Below are positions 30,994 through 37,923 of a stretch of 37,923 nt of DNA, in pieces. The DNA comes from Coprosoma sp963632935. GTDB taxonomy: Bacteria; Bacillota_I; Bacilli_A; RF39; UBA660. Below the pieces are notes generated by a model. The model ran no database searches. It had not been told where the DNA came from and saw only the letters and a list, made by a program, of their open reading frames with translations. Each line of letters begins with the position of its first letter. The stretch's first letter is position 1. A program made the translations under genes and the position numbers. The stretch spans positions 1 to 37,923 of the forward strand of contig CAVGWA010000011.1 in NCBI GenBank assembly GCA_963632935.1, given 5' to 3'.

Positions 30994-31503
30994 ATGGTGC
31001 TGGTTTTTTTAATGGCAATTAGTCTTAGTATGGATGCTTTTTCTTTGGCTTTAGTTTATGGTACTTTGAAGATGAGCTTTAAGGAAAGGTTAATTTTATC
31101 TTTGGTTGTTGGTTTGTTTCATTTTTTTATGCCACTTTTAGGAATGTATTTTTTAAGTTTTTTATTTTCTTTTTTTAGGTTTGATATGGATTATGTTGTT
31201 TCTTTTATTTTGTGTTTTATTGGTTTTGATATGTTTATTTCTTCTTTTAAGAAAAGTGAGGATGTTTTTTCTTTTGATTTTAAGGATTATTTTTTATTTG
31301 GTTTTGCGGTAAGTGTGGATAGTTTTTCTGTTGGTATTACTTTGGATAATGTTTTTTCACCTATTATTTTTGCTTGCTTTAGTTTTGCTTTTACGTTTGC
31401 TGGTTTGTGTTTAGGTAACAAAATTGAAAGATTATTGGGTAAGGTGGCAACTATTTTAGGAGGGGGTGTTTTGTTTTTAATTGGTATTATATATGCTTTT
31501 TAA
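30994..31503 (+). CDS. MntP/YtaF-type membrane protein
   Basis: The 169-residue protein has six hydrophobic helices in two homologous halves. The repeated motifs MDAFSLALVYG (residues ~13-23) and VDSFSVGITLD (residues ~109-119), plus VVGLFHFFMPLLGMYF, are the hallmark of the DUF204 family. Members are Mn(II) exporters (MntP) or the uncharacterised sporulation membrane protein YtaF. Placement 31 bases after spoIIR favours a sporulation-linked YtaF-like role, but metal export remains possible. There is no yybP-ykoY-like leader in the short gap. GGAGG precedes the ATG by 5 bases. Confidence 0.82.
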   Translation: MVLVFLMAISLSMDAFSLALVYGTLKMSFKERLILSLVVGLFHFFMPLLGMYFLSFLFSFFRFDMDYVVSFILCFIGFDMFISSFKKSEDVFSFDFKDYFLFGFAVSVDSFSVGITLDNVFSPIIFACFSFAFTFAGLCLGNKIERLLGKVATILGGGVLFLIGIIYAF

Positions 31504-31561
31504 AGTGTAAATGAGGTGTACAAATTATTTGTTTGTGATAATATATTATTAGGTGATTATT

Positions 31562-32812
31562 ATGGATAAGATTAAAGTTATTGGTGGTAGGACGCTTAGA
31601 GGTCAAATTTATATTAGTGGTTCTAAGAATAGTGTTGTTTCTTTAATTCCAGCTGCTATTTTGTCTGATAAAACTGTTATTAATAAGATTCCTCATATTT
31701 CTGATGTTGAAAATTTGGAGGAGATTTTAAAATATTTAAATGTTTCTTATTATTTTTCTGATGATTCTTTGTATATTGATACTGAGGGTATGGTGAACAA
31801 AAAAATTACTTTGGAATATTCTAGTAAATTGCGAGCTTCTTATTATTTTATGGGTGCTTTGCTTGCGAAATTTGGCAGGGTTGAGATTAGTTTGCCTGGT
31901 GGTTGTGTGATTGGGGCTAGACCTATTGATTTTCATTTAAAGGGTTTTGAGATGATGGGGGCTAAAGTTTCGATTGATGATGATTTATATGTTATTGAAG
32001 CTTCTAAGCTTAAAGGTGCGGTTATTGATTTACCTTTTCCTAGTGTGGGAGCTACGGTTAATCTTTTACTTGCAGCGGTTGGTGCATTAGGTAAAACTGT
32101 TATTAATAATGCGGCATGCGAGCCTGAAATTGGTAATTTGATTGATTTTTTGGTTAGTATGGGTGCTAATATATCTGGTAAGGATAGTAATAGATTAGAA
32201 ATTGTTGGTGGTTTTGGTTTATCTGGTGGTGCTGTTTCTGTTATTCCTGATAGAATAGAGGCTGGAACTTATATTTTAGCTGGACTTATGAATGGTGATA
32301 ATTTAGAAATATGTAATGTTGATGCTAGTCATTTGAAAAGTTTTTTTGATGTTTTGGATAGTATGGGTGCTGATTATAGGATTGATGGTGATAAGGTTAT
32401 TACTAATAGGTCTTGTCATTTAAAACCTTGTCATATAGAAACGGCGGTTTATCCTGGGTTTGCGACTGATTTGCAGCAGCCTATTACGACACTTTTACTT
32501 TTGGCTGATGGTGAGAGTGCTGTTCATGAGACTATTTATGAAAATAGGTTTCAAAATACTAAGTATTTGAATGAAATGGGAGCTAATATTAAGGTTTGTG
32601 GTGATACTATTCATGTATTTGGTCCTACTAAGTTGAATGGTAAGCTTGTTAGAACTAGTGATTTAAGGGCTGGTGCGGCTTTGGTTTTAGCTGCTTTAAG
32701 TGCGGATGGCGAGACTGTTATTACGGATATTAAACATTTACTTAGAGGTTATAGTGATTTGATTGAAAAATTTACTAATGTAGGTGCTAAAATATGGCTT
32801 ATTGATGAATAA
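31562..32812 (+). CDS. murA: UDP-N-acetylglucosamine 1-carboxyvinyltransferase
   Basis: MurA transfers enolpyruvyl from PEP to UDP-GlcNAc, the committed step of peptidoglycan synthesis. The 416-residue sequence has the substrate-binding KN pair in SGSKNSVVSLIPAAIL, the catalytic loop LPGGCVIGARP with Cys at residue 115, and YPGFATDLQQP. The intact Cys (not Asp) predicts sensitivity of the enzyme to fosfomycin. The ATG at 31562 follows AGGTG by 6 bases; the GTG at 31553 lies within that site. It ends in LRGYSDLIEKFTNVGAKIW, the normal C-terminus. Firmicutes often carry two murA genes; this could be either. Confidence 0.95.
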   Translation: MDKIKVIGGRTLRGQIYISGSKNSVVSLIPAAILSDKTVINKIPHISDVENLEEILKYLNVSYYFSDDSLYIDTEGMVNKKITLEYSSKLRASYYFMGALLAKFGRVEISLPGGCVIGARPIDFHLKGFEMMGAKVSIDDDLYVIEASKLKGAVIDLPFPSVGATVNLLLAAVGALGKTVINNAACEPEIGNLIDFLVSMGANISGKDSNRLEIVGGFGLSGGAVSVIPDRIEAGTYILAGLMNGDNLEICNVDASHLKSFFDVLDSMGADYRIDGDKVITNRSCHLKPCHIETAVYPGFATDLQQPITTLLLLADGESAVHETIYENRFQNTKYLNEMGANIKVCGDTIHVFGPTKLNGKLVRTSDLRAGAALVLAALSADGETVITDIKHLLRGYSDLIEKFTNVGAKIWLIDE

Positions 32813-32835
32813 TTGTTTCTTTTAAAAATATATTT

Positions 32836-32859
32836 AAGTAGCTTTATTTCTACTTTTTA
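32836..32859 (+). terminator. Terminator after murA
   Basis: AAGTAG pairs with CTACTT around an 8-base loop, then TTTAT. The 6-bp stem is weak. Confidence 0.5.
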
Positions 32860-32874
32860 TTGTGGGTGATTTTT

Positions 32875-33447
32875 ATGAAGAAGATTTTGTTTGTTGGTGG
32901 TGTTTTGCTTACTGTTTTTGTTATTTATTTGTGTAACATGGATAAGAAGGTTTATTATGTTGTTTTAGGTGATGATGTTAATAGATATTCTTATTATGTT
33001 AAAAATTATTTGTCTGATAAAGGGGTATTAGAAAGGTATTTAAATGATTTTTCGTCTTCATCAATTAGAATTTCGGATATTATTAATGATATTAATGATA
33101 ATAAAAAATTGGAAGATGGAACTACTTTAAAAAATGCTTTAATTAAGGCTGATTTGGTAACTTTATCTATTAATGTTGATGATGTTTATAGTAGGGAAGA
33201 TGATGCTTATGATTATATTGATGAGCTTGCTTTATGTTTGGATGATCTTTTGAAATTGATGAGAGAATATTGTAAGGAAGATATTGTTTTTGTTGGATAT
33301 AGTGGCGATAAGGTTATTAATTATTTGAATAAAAGGTTTAAAGAGGTTTGTTCAGATTATGGTGTTAGTTATGTGGATGTTTATGATACTAAGATGATTA
33401 GCAGTAGGGTGGTTCAAAAGGTTGGTGATAAGTTATTTAATGATTGA
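32875..33447 (+). CDS. Membrane-anchored SGNH/GDSL-hydrolase-like protein lacking the usual catalytic residues
   Basis: The 190-residue protein has an N-terminal anchor helix (KKILFVGGVLLTVFVIYLC) and an extracytoplasmic domain. Its start, VYYVVLGDDVNRYSYYVKNYLSD, lines up with the block I of SGNH hydrolases (usually GDS with the nucleophile Ser), but the Ser is Asp here. The later LKNALIKADLVTLSINVDDVY corresponds to the block usually ending in GxND, also altered. A non-catalytic or binding role is the simplest reading; remote similarity is judged by eye only. The ATG at 32875 is preceded by GGGTG. It is transcribed after murA, so an envelope function is plausible. Confidence 0.6.
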   Translation: MKKILFVGGVLLTVFVIYLCNMDKKVYYVVLGDDVNRYSYYVKNYLSDKGVLERYLNDFSSSSIRISDIINDINDNKKLEDGTTLKNALIKADLVTLSINVDDVYSREDDAYDYIDELALCLDDLLKLMREYCKEDIVFVGYSGDKVINYLNKRFKEVCSDYGVSYVDVYDTKMISSRVVQKVGDKLFND

Positions 33448-33527
33448 TTTTATATTTATTAATAGGTTTATTTTGTTGATTCTTATTTTCTTAAGTATTT
33501 GCGTTATTATTGTTTAGAAGGTGTATT

Positions 33528-33610
33528 ATGAGTAAAGGTTTAATTGCTTTTTTGGATTGTTGAAAAGTGGTAAAGGTTATACTGTAAGTGGAATATTTAG
33601 TGGTATTTAG
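33528..33610 (+). pseudogene. Very small frameshifted frame, product unknown
   Basis: After AAGGTG an ATG opens MSKGLIAFLDC and stops. Shifting frame at the T6 run (33548-33553) gives a continuous peptide of about 27 residues ending GLLKSGKGYTVSGIFSGI. This may be a broken small gene, a homopolymer sequencing error, or chance. I recognise no family. Confidence 0.25.
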
Positions 33611-33652
33611 GGTAAAAAAACGCATTTTTGTTATGAATTTAATTGTTGATGG

Positions 33653-33682
33653 TTGATTTTTTCTTTTAAAATGTGGTATTAT
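33653..33682 (+). promoter_or_regulatory. Promoter of rpmE
   Basis: TTGATT, 18-bp spacer, TATTAT with an extended TGG before the -10; the transcript would have a leader of about 50 bases. Confidence 0.6.
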
Positions 33683-33738
33683 ATATTCGCATTGAATTTC
33701 TATGACTTAATTTGGTCATGGCGGAAGGAGAAGATAGT

Positions 33739-33948
33739 ATGAAAAAAGGAATTCATCCTGATTATGTAGATACTAAGGTAACTTGTGCTTGTGGTAATAC
33801 TTTTACAGTAAAATCTAATAAGCCTGAGTTAGAGATTGAAGTTTGTGATAAATGTCATCCATTTTTTACAGGTAAACAAGGTGCTGTTAAAAAAGCTGGA
33901 CAAATTGAAAAATTCAATAAAAAATACGGTATTACAAAAGAAAATTAA
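33739..33948 (+). CDS. rpmE: Large-subunit ribosomal protein bL31 (zinc-binding form)
   Basis: The 69-residue protein starts MKKGIHPDYVDTKVTCACGNTF and contains the four cysteines of the zinc form (CxC near residue 16 and CDKC near residue 36), followed by HPFFTGKQ. bL31 bridges the two ribosomal subunits. The ATG at 33739 is chosen because AAGGAGA is 8 bases upstream; the frame stays open to 33712 but adds nothing conserved. The zinc form makes it a possible zinc store, as in B. subtilis; no zinc-free paralogue is seen here. Confidence 0.97.
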   Translation: MKKGIHPDYVDTKVTCACGNTFTVKSNKPELEIEVCDKCHPFFTGKQGAVKKAGQIEKFNKKYGITKEN

Positions 33949-33949
33949 A

Positions 33950-33981
33950 AAGTTAACGGTTTGCGTTAACTTATTTTTTTT
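33950..33981. terminator. Bidirectional terminator between rpmE and gpsA
   Basis: AAGTTAACG, loop GTTTG, CGTTAACTT: a perfect 9-bp stem, followed by a T8 run on the plus strand and TTTTTAATTTT on the minus strand. It overlaps the gpsA stop codon. Confidence 0.92.
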
Positions 33982-34939
33982 CTATTAAGAATTTTATTAA
34001 TTGTTCTGCCGGTTTATTTTTATATATTATTTCATTTATTAATTTAATTATTGGCATATCAATATTTTTATTTTTGACTAGTTCATTTACTGATTTTAAG
34101 GTGTATAGTCCTTCTATGGTTGTGTTTTTTATGTAGTTTTCAATTTCTGTTTTTTCTTTTTTTGAACCTATCATGTAACCAAGGGTATAATTTCTACTTT
34201 TAGGGCTTGTTGCGGTTAGGAGTAGGTCTCCGAGTCCTGCATATGATAATACGGTATCGCCATCACCGCCTAATCCTTTTATTAGTCCTTTGATGTCATG
34301 AAGTGATTCGGTTATAAGCATTGCTTTTGTTGATTCTGATGTGTTTAATCCAGCTAAAATGCCTGAAGCAATTGCGATGATGTTTTTTACTGAACCACAT
34401 ATTTCTGTTCCCATTATGTCTGGTGTTTTTCTTAATTTAAAGTGTTTATTTGATAATGCTTTAAATGTTTCATCAATTGTTTGTTTATTTTGACTGGCTA
34501 GTGTTAGTCCGACTGGATAGTTTTGGGCTATATCTATGGCAAATGATGGGCCTGATATAACTGCTATTTTGTCTGTGTTTAGTATGTTTTTTACTATGTC
34601 ATATACAAATAGGTTACTTCCTTGTTCAATACCTTTTGTGGCTATACAAATTGGTGTATTTTTGTAATATGGTTTTATTTTTTCTATGGTGTTTTTTAAA
34701 AATGCGGTTGGAATGGCTATTATTATTAAATCTGCATTTACTATTTCTTTTATGTTGGATGTTATTTTTATACTTTTGTTTATTTTTATATTTGGAAGTT
34801 TATTTGTTTCTCTTGTTTCATTGATTTGTTTTTCTTCTTCTTTTATTGGTGTGTATATTGTTGTTTCATGTTTGTTTTCGTTTGTTATTTGTCCAAGTGC
34901 ACACCCATATGCACCTGCACCTAATATTGTTATTTTCAT
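33971..34939 (-). CDS. gpsA: Glycerol-3-phosphate dehydrogenase [NAD(P)+]
   Basis: GpsA reduces dihydroxyacetone phosphate to sn-glycerol 3-phosphate for phospholipid synthesis. The 322-residue protein has the N-terminal Rossmann motif ITILGAGAYGCALG, the conserved ISGPSFAIDIA segment, the catalytic lysine region GSVKNIIAIASGILAGL, and the LGDLLLTATSPKSRNYTLG block. The ATG at 34939 follows AAGGTGAT; an upstream GTG at 34948 is part of that site. It is a single convergent gene against the main direction; its coding strand is A-rich, the mirror of the T-rich plus-strand genes around it. Confidence 0.96.
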   Translation of the reverse strand: MKITILGAGAYGCALGQITNENKHETTIYTPIKEEEKQINETRETNKLPNIKINKSIKITSNIKEIVNADLIIIAIPTAFLKNTIEKIKPYYKNTPICIATKGIEQGSNLFVYDIVKNILNTDKIAVISGPSFAIDIAQNYPVGLTLASQNKQTIDETFKALSNKHFKLRKTPDIMGTEICGSVKNIIAIASGILAGLNTSESTKAMLITESLHDIKGLIKGLGGDGDTVLSYAGLGDLLLTATSPKSRNYTLGYMIGSKKEKTEIENYIKNTTIEGLYTLKSVNELVKNKNIDMPIIKLINEIIYKNKPAEQLIKFLIEKK

Positions 34940-35005
34940 TTCTATCACCTTTTTGATTTTAACATTTATTTTGTGCTTAGTAAATGTAATTTCTATGTGA
35001 TGTGC

Positions 35006-35034
35006 TTTAAAAATTTTTTTTGCCGTGATATAAT
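35006..35034 (+). promoter_or_regulatory. Promoter of the small helical protein/AarF-like kinase unit
   Basis: TTTAAA, 17-bp spacer, TATAAT (35029-35034) with an extended TGA before the -10. Confidence 0.6.
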
Positions 35035-35060
35035 TGATTATGATAGGAAGGGATGATATT

Positions 35061-35372
35061 ATGAAAGAAAGTTTAGAAGATATTATGCTTATGGGTATAG
35101 GTGCTTTAGCTTATACTGGTGAAAAGGCAAAAGAATTAAAGGATGGTTTACTTAAAAAAGGAACTGAGGCTTATGAACAAGGAAAGGTTTTAAACGAAGA
35201 GTTAAAACATAATATAAGTGAAAAAATTAAAGAAAATGTCACTATTGTAAAAGCTGATTTATCTAAGGATGAACTTGCTGATCAAATTAAAAATTTGAGT
35301 GCTGAAGATAAAAAAGAAATTTTAAGTTTACTTAAAGATAAGAAAGAAAATAAAACTAAAGATGTTAAGTAG
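35061..35372 (+). CDS. Small phasin-like helical protein
   Basis: The 103-residue protein is mostly amphipathic helix: a short apolar N-terminal segment (IMLMGIGALAYTGEKAKELKDGLLKKG) typical of phasin-like proteins, then a long charged helix and a C-terminal AEDKKEILSLLKDKKE. Small proteins of this kind are found next to AarF/UbiB genes in other Firmicutes, where their role is unknown; a lipid- or membrane-surface partner of the kinase is my inference. The ATG at 35061 follows AAGGGA; it overlaps the kinase gene by 11 bases, so the two are translationally linked. Confidence 0.6.
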   Translation: MKESLEDIMLMGIGALAYTGEKAKELKDGLLKKGTEAYEQGKVLNEELKHNISEKIKENVTIVKADLSKDELADQIKNLSAEDKKEILSLLKDKKENKTKDVK

Positions 35373-36927
35373 TAAAGATAGGTTATTTGAAATAGCAGGG
35401 GTTATAAAAAAATATGATTTAGTTAAAAATCCAACTCCTGTTAATTTACGTTTAGCTATTGAACAGTTGGGTCCTACTTTTATTAAGTTGGGTCAAATTA
35501 TGGCTTCTCGTGATGATGTTATTCCGAAAGAATTTTGTGAGGAACTTTCACATTTAAGAAATCAAGTTAGTCCAATGGATTTTGATAAGGTTTTAGATAT
35601 TTTAAATGTTGAATATAGTGGTAAGACTTATGAAATTTTTAAATCTATTGATGAAAAACCTATTGGTTCTGCTTCAATTGCTCAAGTTCATAGAGCTTTA
35701 TTAAAAGATGGAACTAAGGTTGTTATTAAGGTTCAAAGGGAAAATATCGATGAGCTTATGACTTTAGATGTTAAGGTTTTAAAGAAGTTAATTGATTTAT
35801 TAAAGATTGATAAGATTTTTAATTCTGTTATTAATTTTAGTGATGCGATTGATGAGATGTATGAAACAGCTAAGGAAGAGATGGATTTTTTAATTGAAGC
35901 TAATCATACTAAAGAATTTTATGAAAAGAATAAGGATGTTTTATATATAGGTTCTCCTAAGGTTTATTTTGAGTATACAACTAGTAAGGCTTTAGTTATG
36001 GAGTATATGGATGGAATTAAAATTAATGATTTTAATTCTTTGAAAAATTATGGATATAATAGGGATGAGATAGGTAAGAAACTTGCTTGTAATTATATTA
36101 AGCAGGCAATTACAGATGGTTATTTTCATGCTGATCCTCATTCTGAGAATATTAAGATTTCTGATGGTAAGATTATTTATTTAGATTTTGGAATGATGGG
36201 CAAGATTTCTAAGAAGGATAGAGAACTTTTAGGTAATTGCATTTTAGCTATTTTAAAAGATGATATTACTGAGGTTGCTCATATTTTACTTACACTTGGT
36301 AGAACTTCTTCTCAAGTTGATTATATGGTTTTAAAAAATGATATAAGAAAAGTTTTGGATAAAAATATGGGTCAAAATGCTTCTGATATTGATATTAAGG
36401 AGTTTTTAAATGATATGCTTATGATGCTTTCTAATAATCATATTGTTTTGCCTAGGGATATTACTATGCTTATGAGGGGAATTATTGTTATTGAAGGCGT
36501 TTTAAAAGAGGTAAGTCCTAAAATTAATTTAATTCAAATTTTGAGTACTTATATTGAACCTGATAAGACTATTGATAAGGAAAAAGTTAAGAGCTTTTTG
36601 AAGAAGGGTGTTTCAAGTGGTAGTGATTTAGTATATTTGCCTAATGAGGTTTTATCTTTTTTAAAAGGTGTGAATAGTGGAGAGTTAAGGTTTAATATTG
36701 AACTTAATGATTCTAAAGGCCAGGTTAGAAATTTAGAACAGCAGGTTCATTTAATAATGATTACTATTTTGGATGTTGCTTATATTTTAGGTACTAGTTT
36801 GATTGTTATGCAGAAAAGTGATGATTTACCATTTATTTTTTATATTTATTTGATTCTTGGTGGAATATGTACTGTATGGATTTTTTATAAGTTATTTATT
36901 AGTAAAGTGAAAAATAGGAGGAAATAG
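35362..36927 (+). CDS. AarF/UbiB/ABC1-type atypical kinase
   Basis: The 521-residue protein has the family motifs in order: KxGQ in QLGPTFIKLGQIMASRDDVIP (residues ~35-55), the alanine-rich nucleotide loop IGSASIAQVHRA (~101-112), the lysine in VVIKVQR, the catalytic HADPHSENI (~254-262) and LDFGMMG (~273-279). Two hydrophobic helices close the C-terminus (about 465-515). UbiB supports ubiquinone synthesis in Proteobacteria; nothing in this window indicates quinones, and Firmicutes homologues are thought to act on membrane lipids or isoprenoids. No good Shine-Dalgarno precedes the ATG, consistent with coupling to the overlapping upstream gene. Confidence 0.92.
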   Translation: MLSSKDRLFEIAGVIKKYDLVKNPTPVNLRLAIEQLGPTFIKLGQIMASRDDVIPKEFCEELSHLRNQVSPMDFDKVLDILNVEYSGKTYEIFKSIDEKPIGSASIAQVHRALLKDGTKVVIKVQRENIDELMTLDVKVLKKLIDLLKIDKIFNSVINFSDAIDEMYETAKEEMDFLIEANHTKEFYEKNKDVLYIGSPKVYFEYTTSKALVMEYMDGIKINDFNSLKNYGYNRDEIGKKLACNYIKQAITDGYFHADPHSENIKISDGKIIYLDFGMMGKISKKDRELLGNCILAILKDDITEVAHILLTLGRTSSQVDYMVLKNDIRKVLDKNMGQNASDIDIKEFLNDMLMMLSNNHIVLPRDITMLMRGIIVIEGVLKEVSPKINLIQILSTYIEPDKTIDKEKVKSFLKKGVSSGSDLVYLPNEVLSFLKGVNSGELRFNIELNDSKGQVRNLEQQVHLIMITILDVAYILGTSLIVMQKSDDLPFIFYIYLILGGICTVWIFYKLFISKVKNRRK

Positions 36928-36928
36928 T

Positions 36929-37738
36929 ATGGACAATTTAAATGATATTGCTTCACCAAATAATGTGAATGATTTTTTTAATAAAAAAGAAGATAAGAAG
37001 AGTAATTTAGTTCCTATTTTGTTTGTAGTTATTGCCTTGCTTGTTTTTATTCTTTTGTTAGTTTGTTTTGGGAAGCAAAAGGTAGTATATAAAGAGGTTA
37101 CTAAAGACGAAACTTTGGATGAGGTTTCTTCTAAGTTAATTGATTTTATTTCTTCAGAAAAATTAGATTCTTTGGATGCATACGGTATGGATGGTATTCA
37201 AAGGGTTGCTATTGATAAATTATGTAGTGGTGTATATGAATGTAATAAAATTTATGGTAGTGCGGTTTCAGGTTATATAAAGAAGGTTTTTAATAAGAGT
37301 ATTAATCTTACTTCTATTAATTGTAACGTTAATGATGGTGTTTTATATAATTATGATCAAGGCAGTGGAATGTTTATTTTGAATAATGAGCATTCTTCTC
37401 ATGGAACTTTGAACAGCGAACCTATTTATACAAAGGTAGGTAGTATTAAGAAAAATAGGAATAAATATGTTCTTGTTTTAAATAAACTTTATTTTAATCC
37501 TAATGTTAGTGAATATATAACTACAGAGCCTTCTGGTATTAATCAAATATATAATTCTAATAATTATATGCATACAACTGATAATGGTGAAGAGCTTGAT
37601 TTAGTTAAGGTTAAAGCAAATTATGAGAACGATTTTGATAGGTTAAAAAATAAAGGGACTAGATATCGTTATACATTTTCTAAAAATGGTAATAGTTATT
37701 ATTTAGAAAAATATGAAGTTTTAAGTAGTGCTGATTAA
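36929..37738 (+). CDS. Single-pass membrane protein of unknown function
   Basis: I do not recognise this family. The 269-residue protein has a hydrophilic N-terminus of ~25 residues, one membrane helix (LVPILFVVIALLVFILLLVCF, about 26-46) and a C-terminal domain expected outside the cell. That domain contains two cysteines in a CSGVYEC pattern and a third in INCNVNDG, beta-strand-rich segments and a final RYRYTFSKNGNSYYLEKYEVLS. It begins 1 base after the AarF-like gene, behind AGGAGG, so it belongs to the same transcript. A terminator overlaps its stop codon. Confidence 0.7.
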   Translation: MDNLNDIASPNNVNDFFNKKEDKKSNLVPILFVVIALLVFILLLVCFGKQKVVYKEVTKDETLDEVSSKLIDFISSEKLDSLDAYGMDGIQRVAIDKLCSGVYECNKIYGSAVSGYIKKVFNKSINLTSINCNVNDGVLYNYDQGSGMFILNNEHSSHGTLNSEPIYTKVGSIKKNRNKYVLVLNKLYFNPNVSEYITTEPSGINQIYNSNNYMHTTDNGEELDLVKVKANYENDFDRLKNKGTRYRYTFSKNGNSYYLEKYEVLSSAD

Positions 37739-37748
37739 GCACTTTTTT
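37727..37748 (+). terminator. Terminator overlapping the stop of the membrane protein gene
   Basis: AGTGCT, loop GATTA, AGCACT, then six T residues. Confidence 0.8.
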
Positions 37749-37824
37749 AAATTAAAAGCATAAAAACTTTTAATTTTTTTGATATAAAAAAGGAAATTAA
37801 TAATTTACGCCGTATGTTATATAT

Positions 37825-37840
37825 GAGGAGATGGTTCCTC
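37825..37840 (+). promoter_or_regulatory. Hairpin in the leader of the last gene
   Basis: GAGGA pairs with TCCTC around a 6-base loop, 16 bases before the next ATG. GCC (37809-37811) and ATGT (37814-37817) could additionally pair with GGC (37847-37849) and ACAT (37852-37855) in a crossing, pseudoknot-like fashion over the ribosome binding site AAAGG. It fits no riboswitch class that I recognise. Confidence 0.35.
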
Positions 37841-37855
37841 TAGAAAGGCTTACAT

Positions 37856-37923
37856 ATGACAAACAATAAAAAAAGATTTTTTAAGGCTTCAAGTAATTTA
37901 ATGTTTAAAGCAATATTTTGCGA
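37856..37923 (+). CDS. Start of a gene cut by the window edge
   Basis: The ATG at 37856 follows AAAGG by 7 bases and opens MTNNKKRFFKASSNLMFKAIFC before the sequence ends. The basic start running into hydrophobic residues suggests a membrane protein. Too little is present to name it. Confidence 0.5.
   Translation, partial: MTNNKKRFFKASSNLMFKAIFC

Noticed and set aside
30994..31503. Manganese riboswitch before the MntP-like gene
   Set aside because: Only 31 bases separate it from spoIIR, too short for a yybP-ykoY leader, and none of its conserved sequence is present.
1..37923. CRISPR array, transposase, integrase, recombinase or reverse transcriptase
   Set aside because: I found no regular spaced repeats and no protein with motifs of these families. 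The recombinase and reverse transcriptase implied by the switch and the variable patch must be encoded elsewhere.

Overview
The window comes from a low-GC, mostly co-directional genome of the Bacillota/Bacilli type. The order lgt-trxB-yvcK-whiA, the set GdpP-like-rplI-dnaB-walJ-rlmH, HrcA/CIRCE heat-shock control and a SpoIIR homologue all fit Firmicutes. The very AT-rich coding, compact operons and pilin/BspA surface proteins resemble uncultured gut Bacilli (RF39/RFN20-like). That placement is inference. SpoIIR points to a spore-forming ancestry.

Layout. 1-5810: 3' part of uvrB, a YvlD-type membrane protein, lgt, trxB, yvcK and whiA. 5852-7450: an invertible-promoter-like element followed by a type IV pilin-like gene with a GC-rich, DGR-like hypervariable patch. 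7580-8592: a decayed ATPase gene. 8934-14371: a stand-alone GdpP-type DHH/DHHA1 phosphodiesterase, rplI, dnaB, a LysM-G5-M23 peptidase, walJ and rlmH. 14561: tRNA-His. 14766-21871: a DUF1003 protein, then hrcA-grpE-dnaK-pepF-dnaJ behind two tandem CIRCE-like operators. 21933-23471: a second copy of the invertible element, in the opposite orientation, in front of a BspA-like surface protein. 23796-26193: a DHH phosphoesterase, an HExxH metallopeptidase and a lipoprotein. 26244-26959: a gene-poor scar ending in tRNA-Ala. 27118-36927: an acyltransferase, buk-ptb, spoIIR, a MntP-like protein, murA, a degenerate SGNH-like protein, rpmE, gpsA and a small helical protein with an AarF/UbiB kinase. The window ends with an unknown membrane protein and the start of another gene.

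The main discovery candidate is the pair of elements at 5852-6036 and 21933-22118. Both have palindromic sites whose centres are exactly 159 bp apart, with reverse-complementary 7-bp cores. Their interiors are related as reverse complements at matching distances, and their inner site arms are swapped. The shared extended -10 promoter points at the pilin gene in the first copy (ON) and away from the BspA-like gene in the second (OFF). This looks like a family of phase-variable promoter switches for surface proteins, caught in both states. The pilin gene also carries a patch of about 115 bp at roughly 58% GC at its C-terminal end that looks like a diversity-generating retroelement variable region. 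One locus may therefore combine ON/OFF switching with targeted sequence diversification. Neither a recombinase nor a reverse transcriptase lies in this window.

A second large-scale signal is compositional. Plus-strand genes at about 14.7-25.7 kb use A-ending codons like minus-strand genes elsewhere, while the flanking plus-strand genes use T-ending codons.
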